In this document: positions 34,949 to 41,690 of the stretch, piece after piece
Numbering within the stretch: position 1 is the stretch's first letter
Layout of the letters: every line of letters begins with the position of its first letter
Assembly: GCA_018897435.1 (NCBI GenBank)
Contig: JAHIKI010000085.1
Span: 1-41,690 of the forward strand
Origin: Acidobacteriota bacterium
Lineage (GTDB): Bacteria; Acidobacteriota; Aminicenantia; UBA2199
DNA: 41,690 nucleotides
Direction of reading: 5' to 3'
Program-made: the position numbers and the translations under genes
Notes under the pieces: generated by a model
The model's input: only the letters and a program-made list of their open reading frames with translations
What the model was told of the DNA's origin: nothing
The model's database searches: none

Positions 34949-36072
34949 GTCAGCGCAAGGTTCTACAGGGCAACATCATCATTGCCAAGGCGGCTTTGGC
35001 CGCCGGCTGTGATTTTTTCGCCGGCTATCCCATTACCCCTTCCTCGGAGATAGCCCAATACATGTCCAAGGAAATGCCCAAAATGGAACGGGCCTTCATT
35101 CAAATGGAAGATGAGATCGCCTCGTTGGGCGCTTGCATCGGCGCCTCGCTGGCCGGCAAAAAAGCCCTGACCGCCACCTCGGGCCCGGGCTTTTCCCTGA
35201 TGCAGGAGCATCTCGGCATGGCGGTCATGGCCGAGGTGCCGCTGGTGATCGTCAACGTCATGCGCGGCGGCCCGTCGACCGGCATGCCCACCAAGCCCTC
35301 GCAGGCTGACATGATGCAGGCGCGCTGGGGCACACACGGCGATCACCCGATCATCGCCGTTTACCCGGCGTTTTCCGATGAAATCTTCAGTGAGACGGTC
35401 CGCGCCTTCAACCTGTCGGAAAAGTATTGGAACCCGGTCATCATTCTCTTAGATGAAGTCCTCGCCAAGGCCCATATGGACGTGGAGATCCCCGATCCAG
35501 GCAGCTATGAGGTATACTGGGAGAAGACCCACGAGATCAGCGACTTGAATATCTACGATCGCAATATCGGGGAGAATCCCCCCCGGATCGATTTCTTTCA
35601 CAGCTACCCGATCCATATCGACAGCCTGGAGCATGACGCCCACGGTTGGCCTTCATTCGATGCCAAAACGGTCGACAAAATGCAGAGACTGCGCATGGAG
35701 AAGATCTATTATAACCTGGATGACATCATCAAATACAAGGAATATTTCCTGGATGATGCCGAGGTCCTGGTCTTCAGTTTTGGCATTTCGGCCCGTGCCG
35801 CCCTGGCCGCGGTCAAAATGGCCAGGGAGCAGGGCATCAAGGCGGGGCTATTCCAGGCCCTGACCGTCTGGCCCTTCCCCCGCGCCGCTTTGCAGGAGCG
35901 TTTTAAAAAGACCAAAAAAGTATTGACCGTGGAATTGAACATGGGGCAGATGAAGTACGAGATCGAACGCATTGCCCCGCCCGACGTGAAAAAACAAACC
36001 CTGCTGCGCGCCAACGGCCTGCCCTTTTCCCCGGGTGAAGTCCTGGAAACCATCAAGGAGTTCGTCAAATGA
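34945..36072 (+). CDS. korA: 2-oxoacid:ferredoxin oxidoreductase, alpha subunit
   Basis: The 375-residue subunit carries the pyrimidine-side TPP domain and domain II. Typical segments are 'AGCDFFAGYPITPSSEIAQY', 'QMEDEIASLGACIGASLAG', 'TATSGPGFSLMQEHLGMA' and 'RGGPSTGMPTKPSQADMM'. These match 2-oxoglutarate:ferredoxin oxidoreductase alpha chains better than pyruvate enzymes, but 2-oxoisovalerate or another 2-oxoacid cannot be excluded. The product is an acyl-CoA with CO2 and reduced ferredoxin. The ATG follows a good Shine-Dalgarno in korD. The stop overlaps korB (ATGA). Confidence 0.92.
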   Translation: MSQRKVLQGNIIIAKAALAAGCDFFAGYPITPSSEIAQYMSKEMPKMERAFIQMEDEIASLGACIGASLAGKKALTATSGPGFSLMQEHLGMAVMAEVPLVIVNVMRGGPSTGMPTKPSQADMMQARWGTHGDHPIIAVYPAFSDEIFSETVRAFNLSEKYWNPVIILLDEVLAKAHMDVEIPDPGSYEVYWEKTHEISDLNIYDRNIGENPPRIDFFHSYPIHIDSLEHDAHGWPSFDAKTVDKMQRLRMEKIYYNLDDIIKYKEYFLDDAEVLVFSFGISARAALAAVKMAREQGIKAGLFQALTVWPFPRAALQERFKKTKKVLTVELNMGQMKYEIERIAPPDVKKQTLLRANGLPFSPGEVLETIKEFVK

Positions 36073-36905
36073 GAGACTACGAAAAATACATCCGTTACCG
36101 GACCTTCCCCACTCCCTGGTGCCCGGGTTGCGGGGACGGCGTGATTTTGAAGTCCATTGCCATGGCTTTCGCCGAGTTGAAGCTCGATCCGGACGACATC
36201 ATCGTGATCGCCGGCATCGGCTGCTCCGGCCGCATGCCCACCTACTTCAATACCAACACCCTGCACACCACCCACGGCCGCGCCCTGACCTTTGCCACCG
36301 GCATCAAACTGGCCAAGCCGGAAAAGCTGGTGGTGGTCGTTTCCGGGGACGGTGACGCCACGGCCATCGGCGGCAACCACCTGATCCATGCCGCCCGGCG
36401 CAACATCGGCATCAAGATGATCCTGATCAACAACGGCATATATGGCATGACCGGCGGCCAGGTCTCGCCGCTGACGCCGCCCAAGTTCTTCACCGAGACC
36501 ACCCCCTACGGCAACATCGAGCCGCATTTCAGAATAAGAACGCTGCTCTCCGCGGCTGAGGTCTCGTTCGTGGCCCGTGAGACCGTAAACCGTTTGACGC
36601 AGCTGAAGCAAGTGATCAAGAAATCGTTCCAGCACAAGGGTTTTTCCGTCGTGGAAGTGATGAGCAATTGCCATGTCAACTTGGGGCGGCGCAACAAGAT
36701 GAAGAGTCCGCTGGTCATGACCGAATACATCAAAGACATCACCATGAGCATGGCCGATTACGAGAAACTGTCTCCCGAGGAGCAGGAAAGCAAGTACCCG
36801 CTGGGAATTTTCGTGGAAAACACCCAGAGAGCGGAATACACCGACCTGTATTACAACCAGGTTGTACCTGCAGCCCAGCAGGCGGATGCCCAGGGGGGAA
36901 AATGA
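36069..36905 (+). CDS. korB: 2-oxoacid:ferredoxin oxidoreductase, beta (TPP-binding) subunit
   Basis: The 278-residue subunit binds thiamine diphosphate. It starts with 'FPTPWCPGCGDGVIL', where the Cys pair and the later Cys of 'GIGCSGRM' hold the proximal [4Fe-4S] cluster. The Mg-TPP motif is 'GDGDATAIGGNHLIHAARRN' followed by the NN of 'ILINNGIYGMTGGQ'. Length and motifs are those of KorB. It overlaps korA and korC by four bases each, so the four subunits should be made in equal amounts. Confidence 0.93.
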   Translation: MRDYEKYIRYRTFPTPWCPGCGDGVILKSIAMAFAELKLDPDDIIVIAGIGCSGRMPTYFNTNTLHTTHGRALTFATGIKLAKPEKLVVVVSGDGDATAIGGNHLIHAARRNIGIKMILINNGIYGMTGGQVSPLTPPKFFTETTPYGNIEPHFRIRTLLSAAEVSFVARETVNRLTQLKQVIKKSFQHKGFSVVEVMSNCHVNLGRRNKMKSPLVMTEYIKDITMSMADYEKLSPEEQESKYPLGIFVENTQRAEYTDLYYNQVVPAAQQADAQGGK

Positions 36906-37438
36906 TGAAATATGAAATACGCTATGGCGCCGTCGGCGGCCAGGGCATCATCACCGCCGGGGCGCTGCTGGTGGACATCGCCGTGGAGATGGAAAACAAG
37001 TTTGCCATTGCGAGCCCGACCTATACGGCCGCGGTGCGCGGTGGGCCGACCAAGGTCGACGTCATCATCTCCGATGAAGCGATCGACTTCCCCCACGCCC
37101 AGGCCATCGATTTCTTTCTCTGCACAGATCAGAAACCCTATGATATATACAAGGAGCGCCTGAAGGACGATGCCATCGTGGTGGTGGATTCGCACCTGGT
37201 GCACGAGCTCGGTGATACCAGGAACTGGAAGGTATACCATGTGCCCATTATCAACGAGACCAAGGTGGGGGCGGGGAACGTGGTGCTTACTTCGGTTGTC
37301 AGCCTGGCCCTCACCCAGAAAATGACCAACGTGATCAGCTACGATAATATGGTGGCCCATATCAAGCGCTGGGCCCCGAAAGGCACCGTGGAGATGAACA
37401 TGAAGGCCATCGAGGTCGGGATGAACCTGATCAAATAG
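36902..37438 (+). CDS. korC: 2-oxoacid:ferredoxin oxidoreductase, gamma subunit
   Basis: The 178-residue subunit has the gamma-domain start '[20 protein letters not shown]' and '[20 protein letters not shown]', which bind CoA and contact the beta subunit. I chose the ATG at 36902, which overlaps the korB stop as ATGA; a second ATG follows directly at 36905. The purine-rich GGGGGGAAA just upstream is a plausible ribosome site. tyrS starts one base after its stop, so the two are likely on one mRNA. Confidence 0.92.
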   Translation: MMKYEIRYGAVGGQGIITAGALLVDIAVEMENKFAIASPTYTAAVRGGPTKVDVIISDEAIDFPHAQAIDFFLCTDQKPYDIYKERLKDDAIVVVDSHLVHELGDTRNWKVYHVPIINETKVGAGNVVLTSVVSLALTQKMTNVISYDNMVAHIKRWAPKGTVEMNMKAIEVGMNLIK

Positions 37439-37439
37439 G

Positions 37440-38678
37440 ATGAACTTCCCCGCCGTTGCCGAACAGATCGACCTGCTCAGGAAAGGGGCCCTGGAGATCA
37501 TCAGCACCGAGGACCTCGAAAAGAAACTCAGCCGTTCGCTGAAGACGAACAAACCGCTGCTGGTCAAGGTAGGTTTTGATCCCACCGCTCCCGACCTGCA
37601 CCTGGGGCACACCGTCCTGATCCGCAAGATGAAGCATTTCCAGGACTTGGGCCACACCGTCGTTTTCCTGATCGGAGACTTCACCGGACTGATCGGCGAT
37701 CCCAGCGGCAGGAACAAGACCCGGCCGCCGCTAAGCCAGGAGGAGATCGCGGCCAACGCCGAGACCTACAAGGAGCAGATCTTCAAGCTCCTCGACCCGC
37801 AAAAAACGGTGATCGATTTCAACTCGCGTTGGTTAGGCGTCCTGACCCCGGTGGAGATCATCAAGCTGACCGCCGCTTACACGGTGGCTCGCATCCTGGA
37901 GCGCGATGATTTTTCCAAGCGCTACAAGAACGGGGAACCGATATCGGTTCATGAACTGCTCTATCCGCTCATGCAGGGTTATGATTCCGTGGCCCTGGGC
38001 GCCGATGTGGAGCTGGGTGGCAGCGACCAGAAATTCAACCTGTTGGTGGGCCGGGAGCTGCAGCGCAACTACGGCCAGGAGCCCCAGGTGATCATCACCA
38101 TGCCCCTGCTTGCGGGGCTGGACGGCATCCAGAAGATGAGCAAAAGCCTGGGCAACTACATCGGCATCCACGAATCCCCGGCTGAAATGTTCGGCAAGGT
38201 CATGTCGGTAAGCGACGAATTGATGTTCCGCTATTATGAATTGCTGACCGATGTGCCGGCGAAAGAGATCGCCCGCATCAGGAAAGATATTGAAAATGAA
38301 AAACTGAACCCCATGACGGCCAAGATCGACCTGGCCAAATCCATCATCGCCGATTTCCATTCCGCGGCGGCGGCAACGGCGGCCGAAGAAGAGTTCATCA
38401 GAATCTTCCGCAACAAGGAGGCCCCCGCTGACGTCCAGGTCCTGAACCTGACCGCCGACGAAGCGCTGGTTGATTTCATCGTGCGCCACGGCTTCCTGGC
38501 TTCGCGCGGCGAGGTCAAACGCGTCCACGCCCAGGGTGGCATCTACATCGACAACGAGCGCCCCGAATCGATCACCGTCACGCTGCGTAAGGGGAAATCC
38601 TATCTCTTAAAAATAGGAAAGAGAAAGTTCTATAAGATCGAGCCCCCCCAGCCGGGACCTTCAGGGCCCGCCGGTTAG
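37440..38678 (+). CDS. tyrS: Tyrosyl-tRNA synthetase
   Basis: The 412-residue class I synthetase charges tRNA-Tyr. It has the HIGH-type '[17 protein letters not shown]', '[14 protein letters not shown]' and the KMSKS loop '[13 protein letters not shown]'. An S4 RNA-binding domain spans about 340-400 ('[17 protein letters not shown]'). The HLGH form and the overall pattern suit the TyrRZ-type enzymes more than the classical TyrRS. It begins one base after korC. No T-box or attenuator is visible because there is no leader. Its stop overlaps that of the convergent HEAT-like gene by four bases. Confidence 0.96.
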   Translation: MNFPAVAEQIDLLRKGALEIISTEDLEKKLSRSLKTNKPLLVKVGFDPTAPDLHLGHTVLIRKMKHFQDLGHTVVFLIGDFTGLIGDPSGRNKTRPPLSQEEIAANAETYKEQIFKLLDPQKTVIDFNSRWLGVLTPVEIIKLTAAYTVARILERDDFSKRYKNGEPISVHELLYPLMQGYDSVALGADVELGGSDQKFNLLVGRELQRNYGQEPQVIITMPLLAGLDGIQKMSKSLGNYIGIHESPAEMFGKVMSVSDELMFRYYELLTDVPAKEIARIRKDIENEKLNPMTAKIDLAKSIIADFHSAAAATAAEEEFIRIFRNKEAPADVQVLNLTADEALVDFIVRHGFLASRGEVKRVHAQGGIYIDNERPESITVTLRKGKSYLLKIGKRKFYKIEPPQPGPSGPAG

Positions 38679-39409
38679 ATCGTCGCCAATACCCGCTTGG
38701 CTTCCTTGCTGACCCGCATATGGGCATCCCGGGTCAATTTTGACACGAATTCCTTGACCCGCTCGCGGTCCAGTTTGGTCAGGGCGTCAAGCAATTTCAG
38801 CCTGACTTCGACATTGGCATCGACAAGCAATTCATCGATTTTATTGAAAAGCAGTTCGCTGCGGCGGTTGCCCAGAATCTCGACGATCGCCGCCCGCGTA
38901 AACCAGATGGAATGGGGCAATTGATTCAGCAGCCTGTTTTCATCGAGTTGGGGCCGGGCCGAGAGCTCCTTGACCACCAATTCCCTGATCCTCAGGTTGT
39001 CCTCGGCCAGGAACGAGATCAGCATGTCCTCGCCGGCCTGGCCGGTCTCACTGACAATCAGCTTCACGGTTTGCAGCTTCCTTTCGTTATGCTGCTTTTT
39101 GACCAGCTCGCGCATGGGAAAGAAACCAAAGCCGTTATCAAAACCCTTTTCTTTCAGGGCTTTTTTGCAGGCCATAATCACTGAACTGTCGGGGTGCTGC
39201 AGGAATTGTTTGTAGAAAGAGCGGTCGCGGAATTTTAATTCGCGCAGGATTTTCAGGGCGCTGGCCAGGCATTTGGACGAAACGTTTTTATTGACCGCGA
39301 TCTCCTGTAAAAATTCAATGCGCCGGGTTTGTTCCAACTGGGCAAATTGATCGGTTTTCAGGAATTTAACCTGAGCTGCCGGAGTCAGTTTTAAAAAATC
39401 TTTTATCAT
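38675..39409 (-). CDS. HEAT-repeat-like helical protein
   Basis: The 244-residue protein is all helical by composition. From about residue 110 on it looks like HEAT or armadillo repeats: '[20 protein letters not shown]', '[15 protein letters not shown]' and '[18 protein letters not shown]' have the spaced Asp, Val and Arg of HEAT units. No catalytic motif is seen. Such proteins are scaffolds or, in PBS-lyase-like forms, bind tetrapyrroles; nothing here supports the latter. It starts four bases after the ribBA stop on the same strand and has no Shine-Dalgarno, so it is likely read through from ribBA. Confidence 0.7.
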   Translation of the reverse strand: MIKDFLKLTPAAQVKFLKTDQFAQLEQTRRIEFLQEIAVNKNVSSKCLASALKILRELKFRDRSFYKQFLQHPDSSVIMACKKALKEKGFDNGFGFFPMRELVKKQHNERKLQTVKLIVSETGQAGEDMLISFLAEDNLRIRELVVKELSARPQLDENRLLNQLPHSIWFTRAAIVEILGNRRSELLFNKIDELLVDANVEVRLKLLDALTKLDRERVKEFVSKLTRDAHMRVSKEAKRVLATI

Positions 39410-39413
39410 GGAT

Positions 39414-40619
39414 TTACTCTAACTTGTGGAGCAGATGCCCCATTTTCTCTTTCTTGGTCTTCATGTATTTCAGGTTTTCCTTGCCCGGGGCGATTTCCAG
39501 TGGAATGCGCTCGGTGATCTCCAGGCCATAACCGGCCAGAGCGATATACTTGGCGGGATTGTTGGTGATCAGCTTCAGTTTTTTCAGTCCCAAATGGCGC
39601 AGGATCTGAGCGCCGATGCCGTAATCGCGCTGGTCGGCCTTGAATCCCAGTTTGACATTGGCCTGGATGGTATCCAGCCCGGATTCCTGCAGTTTGTAGG
39701 CCTTGATCTTGCTGATCAGGCCGATGCCCCGCCCTTCCTGGTTCAACAGGTAGAGCAGGACCCCCCTTTTTTCATGGCTGATCATTTCCATGGCGGTTTG
39801 CAGCTGCTTGCCGCAATCGCAGCGCAGCGAGCCGAACGTGTCGCCGGTAAGACATTGTGAATGGACCCTGACCAATACCGCTTCTTCACCGCTGAGGTCG
39901 CCCTGGGTCAGGGCGATATGGGTCTCCTTCTGGATATGGTCGACAAAAGCCTTGATGGTGAAATCTCCCCAGCGGGTCGGCAAACTGGCATCGGAAACCA
40001 TTTCCACCAGGGAGTCGGTATGCACCCTGTATTTGATAATCTCCTCGATGGTGATGATGGGAATGGAGAACTTTTCTGAAAAAACGACCAGGTCGGGCAT
40101 GCGCGCCATGGTCCCGTCTTCCTTCATGATCTCGCAGATCACCCCGGCCGGGTAGAGACCGGCGATCTTGGCCAGATCGACAGAGGCCTCGGTTTGCCCG
40201 GTGCGCACCAGGACGCCGCCGTCCCTGGCACGCAGGGGGAAAATATGCCCCGGCCGCGACAAATCCTGCGGTTTGCTCTGCTGATCTATCAGGCACTGAA
40301 TGGTGACGGCCCGGTCGTATGCTGAAATTCCGGTCGTGGTATTGAGCTTGGCATCCACCGAAACTGTGAACGGGGTCTGGAAATGAGAGGTGTTGTCATG
40401 GACCATCAGCGGCAGGTCGAGTTCCTCGCTGCGTTTTTCAGTCATGGAGACGCAGATCAGTCCCCGGGCCTCCTTGGCCATGAAATTAATGCTTGCCGCT
40501 GAGACTTTTTCTGCGGCGATCATCAGGTCGCCTTCGTTCTCGCGTTCTTCATCATCGACGATGATGATCATTTTCCCTTGTTTAAGGGTTTCGACTGCCT
40601 CCGGAACGGTTATGGTCAT
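39414..40619 (-). CDS. ribBA: Bifunctional DHBP synthase / GTP cyclohydrolase II
   Basis: The 401-residue enzyme makes the two riboflavin precursors. The N-terminal DHBP synthase (about 1-200) has '[19 protein letters not shown]' and '[17 protein letters not shown]'. The C-terminal GTP cyclohydrolase II (about 205-400) has the zinc site '[18 protein letters not shown]' and '[16 protein letters not shown]'. Both active sites look intact. No FMN riboswitch is recognised upstream. The ATG directly follows the stop of a 63-codon frame and has an AGGA about eight bases upstream. ribD, ribE and ribH are not in the window. Confidence 0.95.
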   Translation of the reverse strand: MTITVPEAVETLKQGKMIIIVDDEERENEGDLMIAAEKVSAASINFMAKEARGLICVSMTEKRSEELDLPLMVHDNTSHFQTPFTVSVDAKLNTTTGISAYDRAVTIQCLIDQQSKPQDLSRPGHIFPLRARDGGVLVRTGQTEASVDLAKIAGLYPAGVICEIMKEDGTMARMPDLVVFSEKFSIPIITIEEIIKYRVHTDSLVEMVSDASLPTRWGDFTIKAFVDHIQKETHIALTQGDLSGEEAVLVRVHSQCLTGDTFGSLRCDCGKQLQTAMEMISHEKRGVLLYLLNQEGRGIGLISKIKAYKLQESGLDTIQANVKLGFKADQRDYGIGAQILRHLGLKKLKLITNNPAKYIALAGYGLEITERIPLEIAPGKENLKYMKTKKEKMGHLLHKLE

Positions 40620-40811
40620 TTATTTGATCCTGCCTTTGTTCGTCTTGAAAAAATTATATAGGAATTTACCGAAAGTCATTGTATAAAGGGTTTGCAGCGA
40701 AAAAGTATCGAAATAGTAGCGTTTTGCCTGAAAAACAGGGAGATTTCCACAAGCCCAGGGGGGGAGGCAGCTTCCAGTTTCCGCTTGTTTGATCCAGTAT
40801 TGATTTACCAT
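40620..40811 (-). CDS. Possible 63-residue protein directly upstream of ribBA
   Basis: The ATG at 40809-40811 opens 63 codons and the TAA (40620-40622) directly abuts the ribBA ATG. The peptide starts [15 protein letters not shown] and ends [14 protein letters not shown]. It has no signal peptide, membrane helix or known motif. A promoter with TATAAT ends nine bases before the ATG and GAGG lies in between. Its amino-acid make-up is not obviously protein-like, so it may be only a leader. If translated it would couple ribBA to itself. Conservation of the frame would decide. Confidence 0.35.
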   Translation of the reverse strand: MVNQYWIKQAETGSCLPPWACGNLPVFQAKRYYFDTFSLQTLYTMTFGKFLYNFFKTNKGRIK

Positions 40812-40820
40812 TTTCGCCTC

Positions 40821-40849
40821 ATTATATGGCAAATAGAAAAGCAAGGCAA
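40821..40849 (-). promoter_or_regulatory. Promoter for the small ORF and ribBA
   Basis: On the minus strand TTGCCT (40844-40849), exactly 17 bases, then TATAAT (40821-40826). The -10 ends nine bases before the small ORF ATG, the same spacing as at secA. Another TATAAT closer to ribBA (40653-40658) has no good -35. Confidence 0.6.
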
Positions 40850-40938
40850 GCAAGACAGGCCCGGTTGATTAGTTTATAAGCTATTGAAATTAATTTGAGT
40901 TGCATTTAAGATTGCTTATAGTTAAAAAGATAGAGAAA

Positions 40939-41517
40939 ATGAAAAAAATCGGAATAATTATATTGGTTTTAGGAATTCTATGTTTTGTTGTTGGATTTTT
41001 TAATTCAGATTTTTATTGGTTATTAAAAATTATTTCATTTCTTTTGCTTGGAATGGGGATATTGATACTAACCATTTCAGCAGTTTCAAAATCAGAAGAG
41101 AAAAAAAAGCTAACAAAAGAATTTCAAATTCCTTTAGATGCAGCGGATGATGATTTAGACAACTACCTTTGGTCTTGGCTGGACATGGGCGATAATAAAG
41201 TTTGCCCGGATTGCAAACGTTATGCAGATATGGAGCCGGCCAGTTTTACGGAGTGGATTCAGAACCGCAGTGAGCCTAGCCGGGGTGATACAGCTTGCGG
41301 CGATAAATGCCGATGCGCTTTGTACCCTGTTGACTTGATTCAAGTATCAACTGGAGATAATAAAGCTATGCATGATTTATCCACTAAGCTGAATGATTTA
41401 ATTGTCAAATATAAGACTGCAACCAATTATGCTAAGTTACCAAAAGAATATTATGCCATTGATAATTTTAAAGGGCAGATTAAATTTTTGACTAATTTTC
41501 TCGAATTGAATAAATAA
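40939..41517 (+). CDS. Two-helix membrane protein with a phage-head-like cysteine motif
   Basis: The roughly 192-residue protein begins with two hydrophobic helices (IGIIILVLGILCFVVGFF and LLLGMGILILTISAVS). A charged linker follows, then a segment with 'WLDMGDNKVCPDCKRYADM' and 'GDKCRCALYP'. The CPxC plus CRC pattern resembles the C-terminal part of phage head morphogenesis proteins (SPP1 gp7 type), which may bind a metal. The middle segment is visibly richer in G+C than both ends, so the gene may be a chimera. The ATG at 40939 is preferred over an upstream TTG. No phage genes lie beside it in the window. Confidence 0.55.
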   Translation: MKKIGIIILVLGILCFVVGFFNSDFYWLLKIISFLLLGMGILILTISAVSKSEEKKKLTKEFQIPLDAADDDLDNYLWSWLDMGDNKVCPDCKRYADMEPASFTEWIQNRSEPSRGDTACGDKCRCALYPVDLIQVSTGDNKAMHDLSTKLNDLIVKYKTATNYAKLPKEYYAIDNFKGQIKFLTNFLELNK

Positions 41518-41540
41518 AGGTGATAGTTATTCACAATAAT

Positions 41541-41561
41541 AAAAAAACCGGGGCTTTTTTT
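41541..41561. terminator. A-tract/T-tract hairpin between convergent genes
   Basis: Seven As, CCGGGGC and seven Ts form an imperfect hairpin that can read as a terminator in both directions, between the gene ending at 41517 and the minus-strand gene ending at 41574. The GC part of the stem is short, so confidence is limited. Confidence 0.4.
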
Positions 41562-41573
41562 ATCGCTAAAATA

Positions 41574-41690
41574 TTATATTTTTTTAGCAACAGCCTTAAA
41601 GAAAAAATGATAATTCCTTTTTTCATCTCCCTTTTTAACATTCAGAATTACTCTAAAAGTTAAATCTTTACCTTTCATTTTTTCAAATTC
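41574..41690 (-). CDS. C-terminal end of an unknown gene cut by the window edge
   Basis: A frame open from the window edge runs 38 codons to a TAA at 41574-41576. The visible residues include 'EFEKMKGKDLTFRVILNVKK' and 'YHFFFKAVAKKI'. The alternating pattern suggests beta strands with basic residues. It is AT-rich like the neighbouring gene. No family can be named from this fragment. It converges on the membrane protein gene with a shared terminator-like hairpin. Confidence 0.5.
   Translation of the reverse strand, partial: EFEKMKGKDLTFRVILNVKKGDEKRNYHFFFKAVAKKI

Noticed and set aside
35709-36674. 321-codon open frame on the minus strand
   Set aside because: It is opposite korA and korB with all cofactor motifs intact; no recognisable protein features.
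36851-37756. 301-codon open frame on the minus strand
   Set aside because: It is opposite korC and the start of tyrS; His/Gly-rich shadow translation without domains.
40620-40900. FMN riboswitch upstream of ribBA
   Set aside because: I looked for the conserved RFN core blocks (AGGGGC..., GATTC...) on the minus strand and saw none.

Overview
The window looks like a chromosomal segment of a diderm, probably anaerobic bacterium. The diderm call rests on a fused LptF-LptG lipopolysaccharide exporter, a beta-barrel outer-membrane-like protein, an EnvC-like protein and a YibQ-like protein. The anaerobic call rests on a four-subunit 2-oxoacid:ferredoxin oxidoreductase, a small 2[4Fe-4S] ferredoxin and a DUF362/ferredoxin protein. 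Most genes have moderate G+C and lie in tight operons with ATGA-type overlaps. The mix would suit an uncultured lineage such as Candidatus Aminicenantes or an acidobacterial relative, but this is an impression and no marker here proves it.

Layout. 1-86 is the 5' end of a gene cut by the window edge, possibly a transposase. A tRNA-Pro(GGG) follows. 244-5360 (minus) holds a MerR-like regulator, a beta-barrel protein, guaB and secA. Facing secA is ppsR. 6348-11129 (minus) has an S1-domain protein, a Kef-type antiporter, a bactofilin and a B3/4-domain protein. 11218-12700 (plus) has a small membrane protein, an EamA transporter and a cupin. Then come psd and, divergently, an ANKH/MATE-like exporter, followed by a minus-strand group: TSUP permease, asparagine synthetase, STAS protein and DUF362 ferredoxin. 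19658-28531 (plus) is one overlapping operon of DNA and envelope genes: HU-like, dprA, topA, trmFO, xerC-type recombinase, UPF0104-type membrane protein, EnvC-like and YibQ-like. 28539-28749 is a MITE-like element with near-perfect terminal inverted repeats. Next to it is a visibly AT-rich pair, a methyltransferase and myo-inositol-1-phosphate synthase. 31066-38678 (plus) holds a ferredoxin, a site-2 protease homologue, lptFG, korDABC and tyrS. A HEAT-like protein and ribBA run on the minus strand, with a possible 63-codon ORF directly in front of ribBA. The last 800 bases are AT-rich and hold a chimeric-looking membrane protein with a phage-head-like cysteine motif and the end of an unknown gene.

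Working together. guaB/secA/ppsR, the dprA-topA-trmFO-xerC group, tyrS and ribBA are housekeeping. korDABC and the ferredoxins link 2-oxoacid oxidation to low-potential electron carriers. The Lpt fusion, psd, the bactofilin and the EnvC/YibQ pair serve the envelope.

The most unusual signal is regulatory. For ppsR, the Kef antiporter, the ANKH/MATE-like gene and lptFG, a good -10 hexamer ends exactly six bases before the ATG, with no Shine-Dalgarno, which predicts leaderless mRNAs. Other genes here (HU, ferredoxin, STAS, ino1) have strong Shine-Dalgarno sites, so both start modes seem to coexist. No CRISPR array, defence island or complete prophage was seen.
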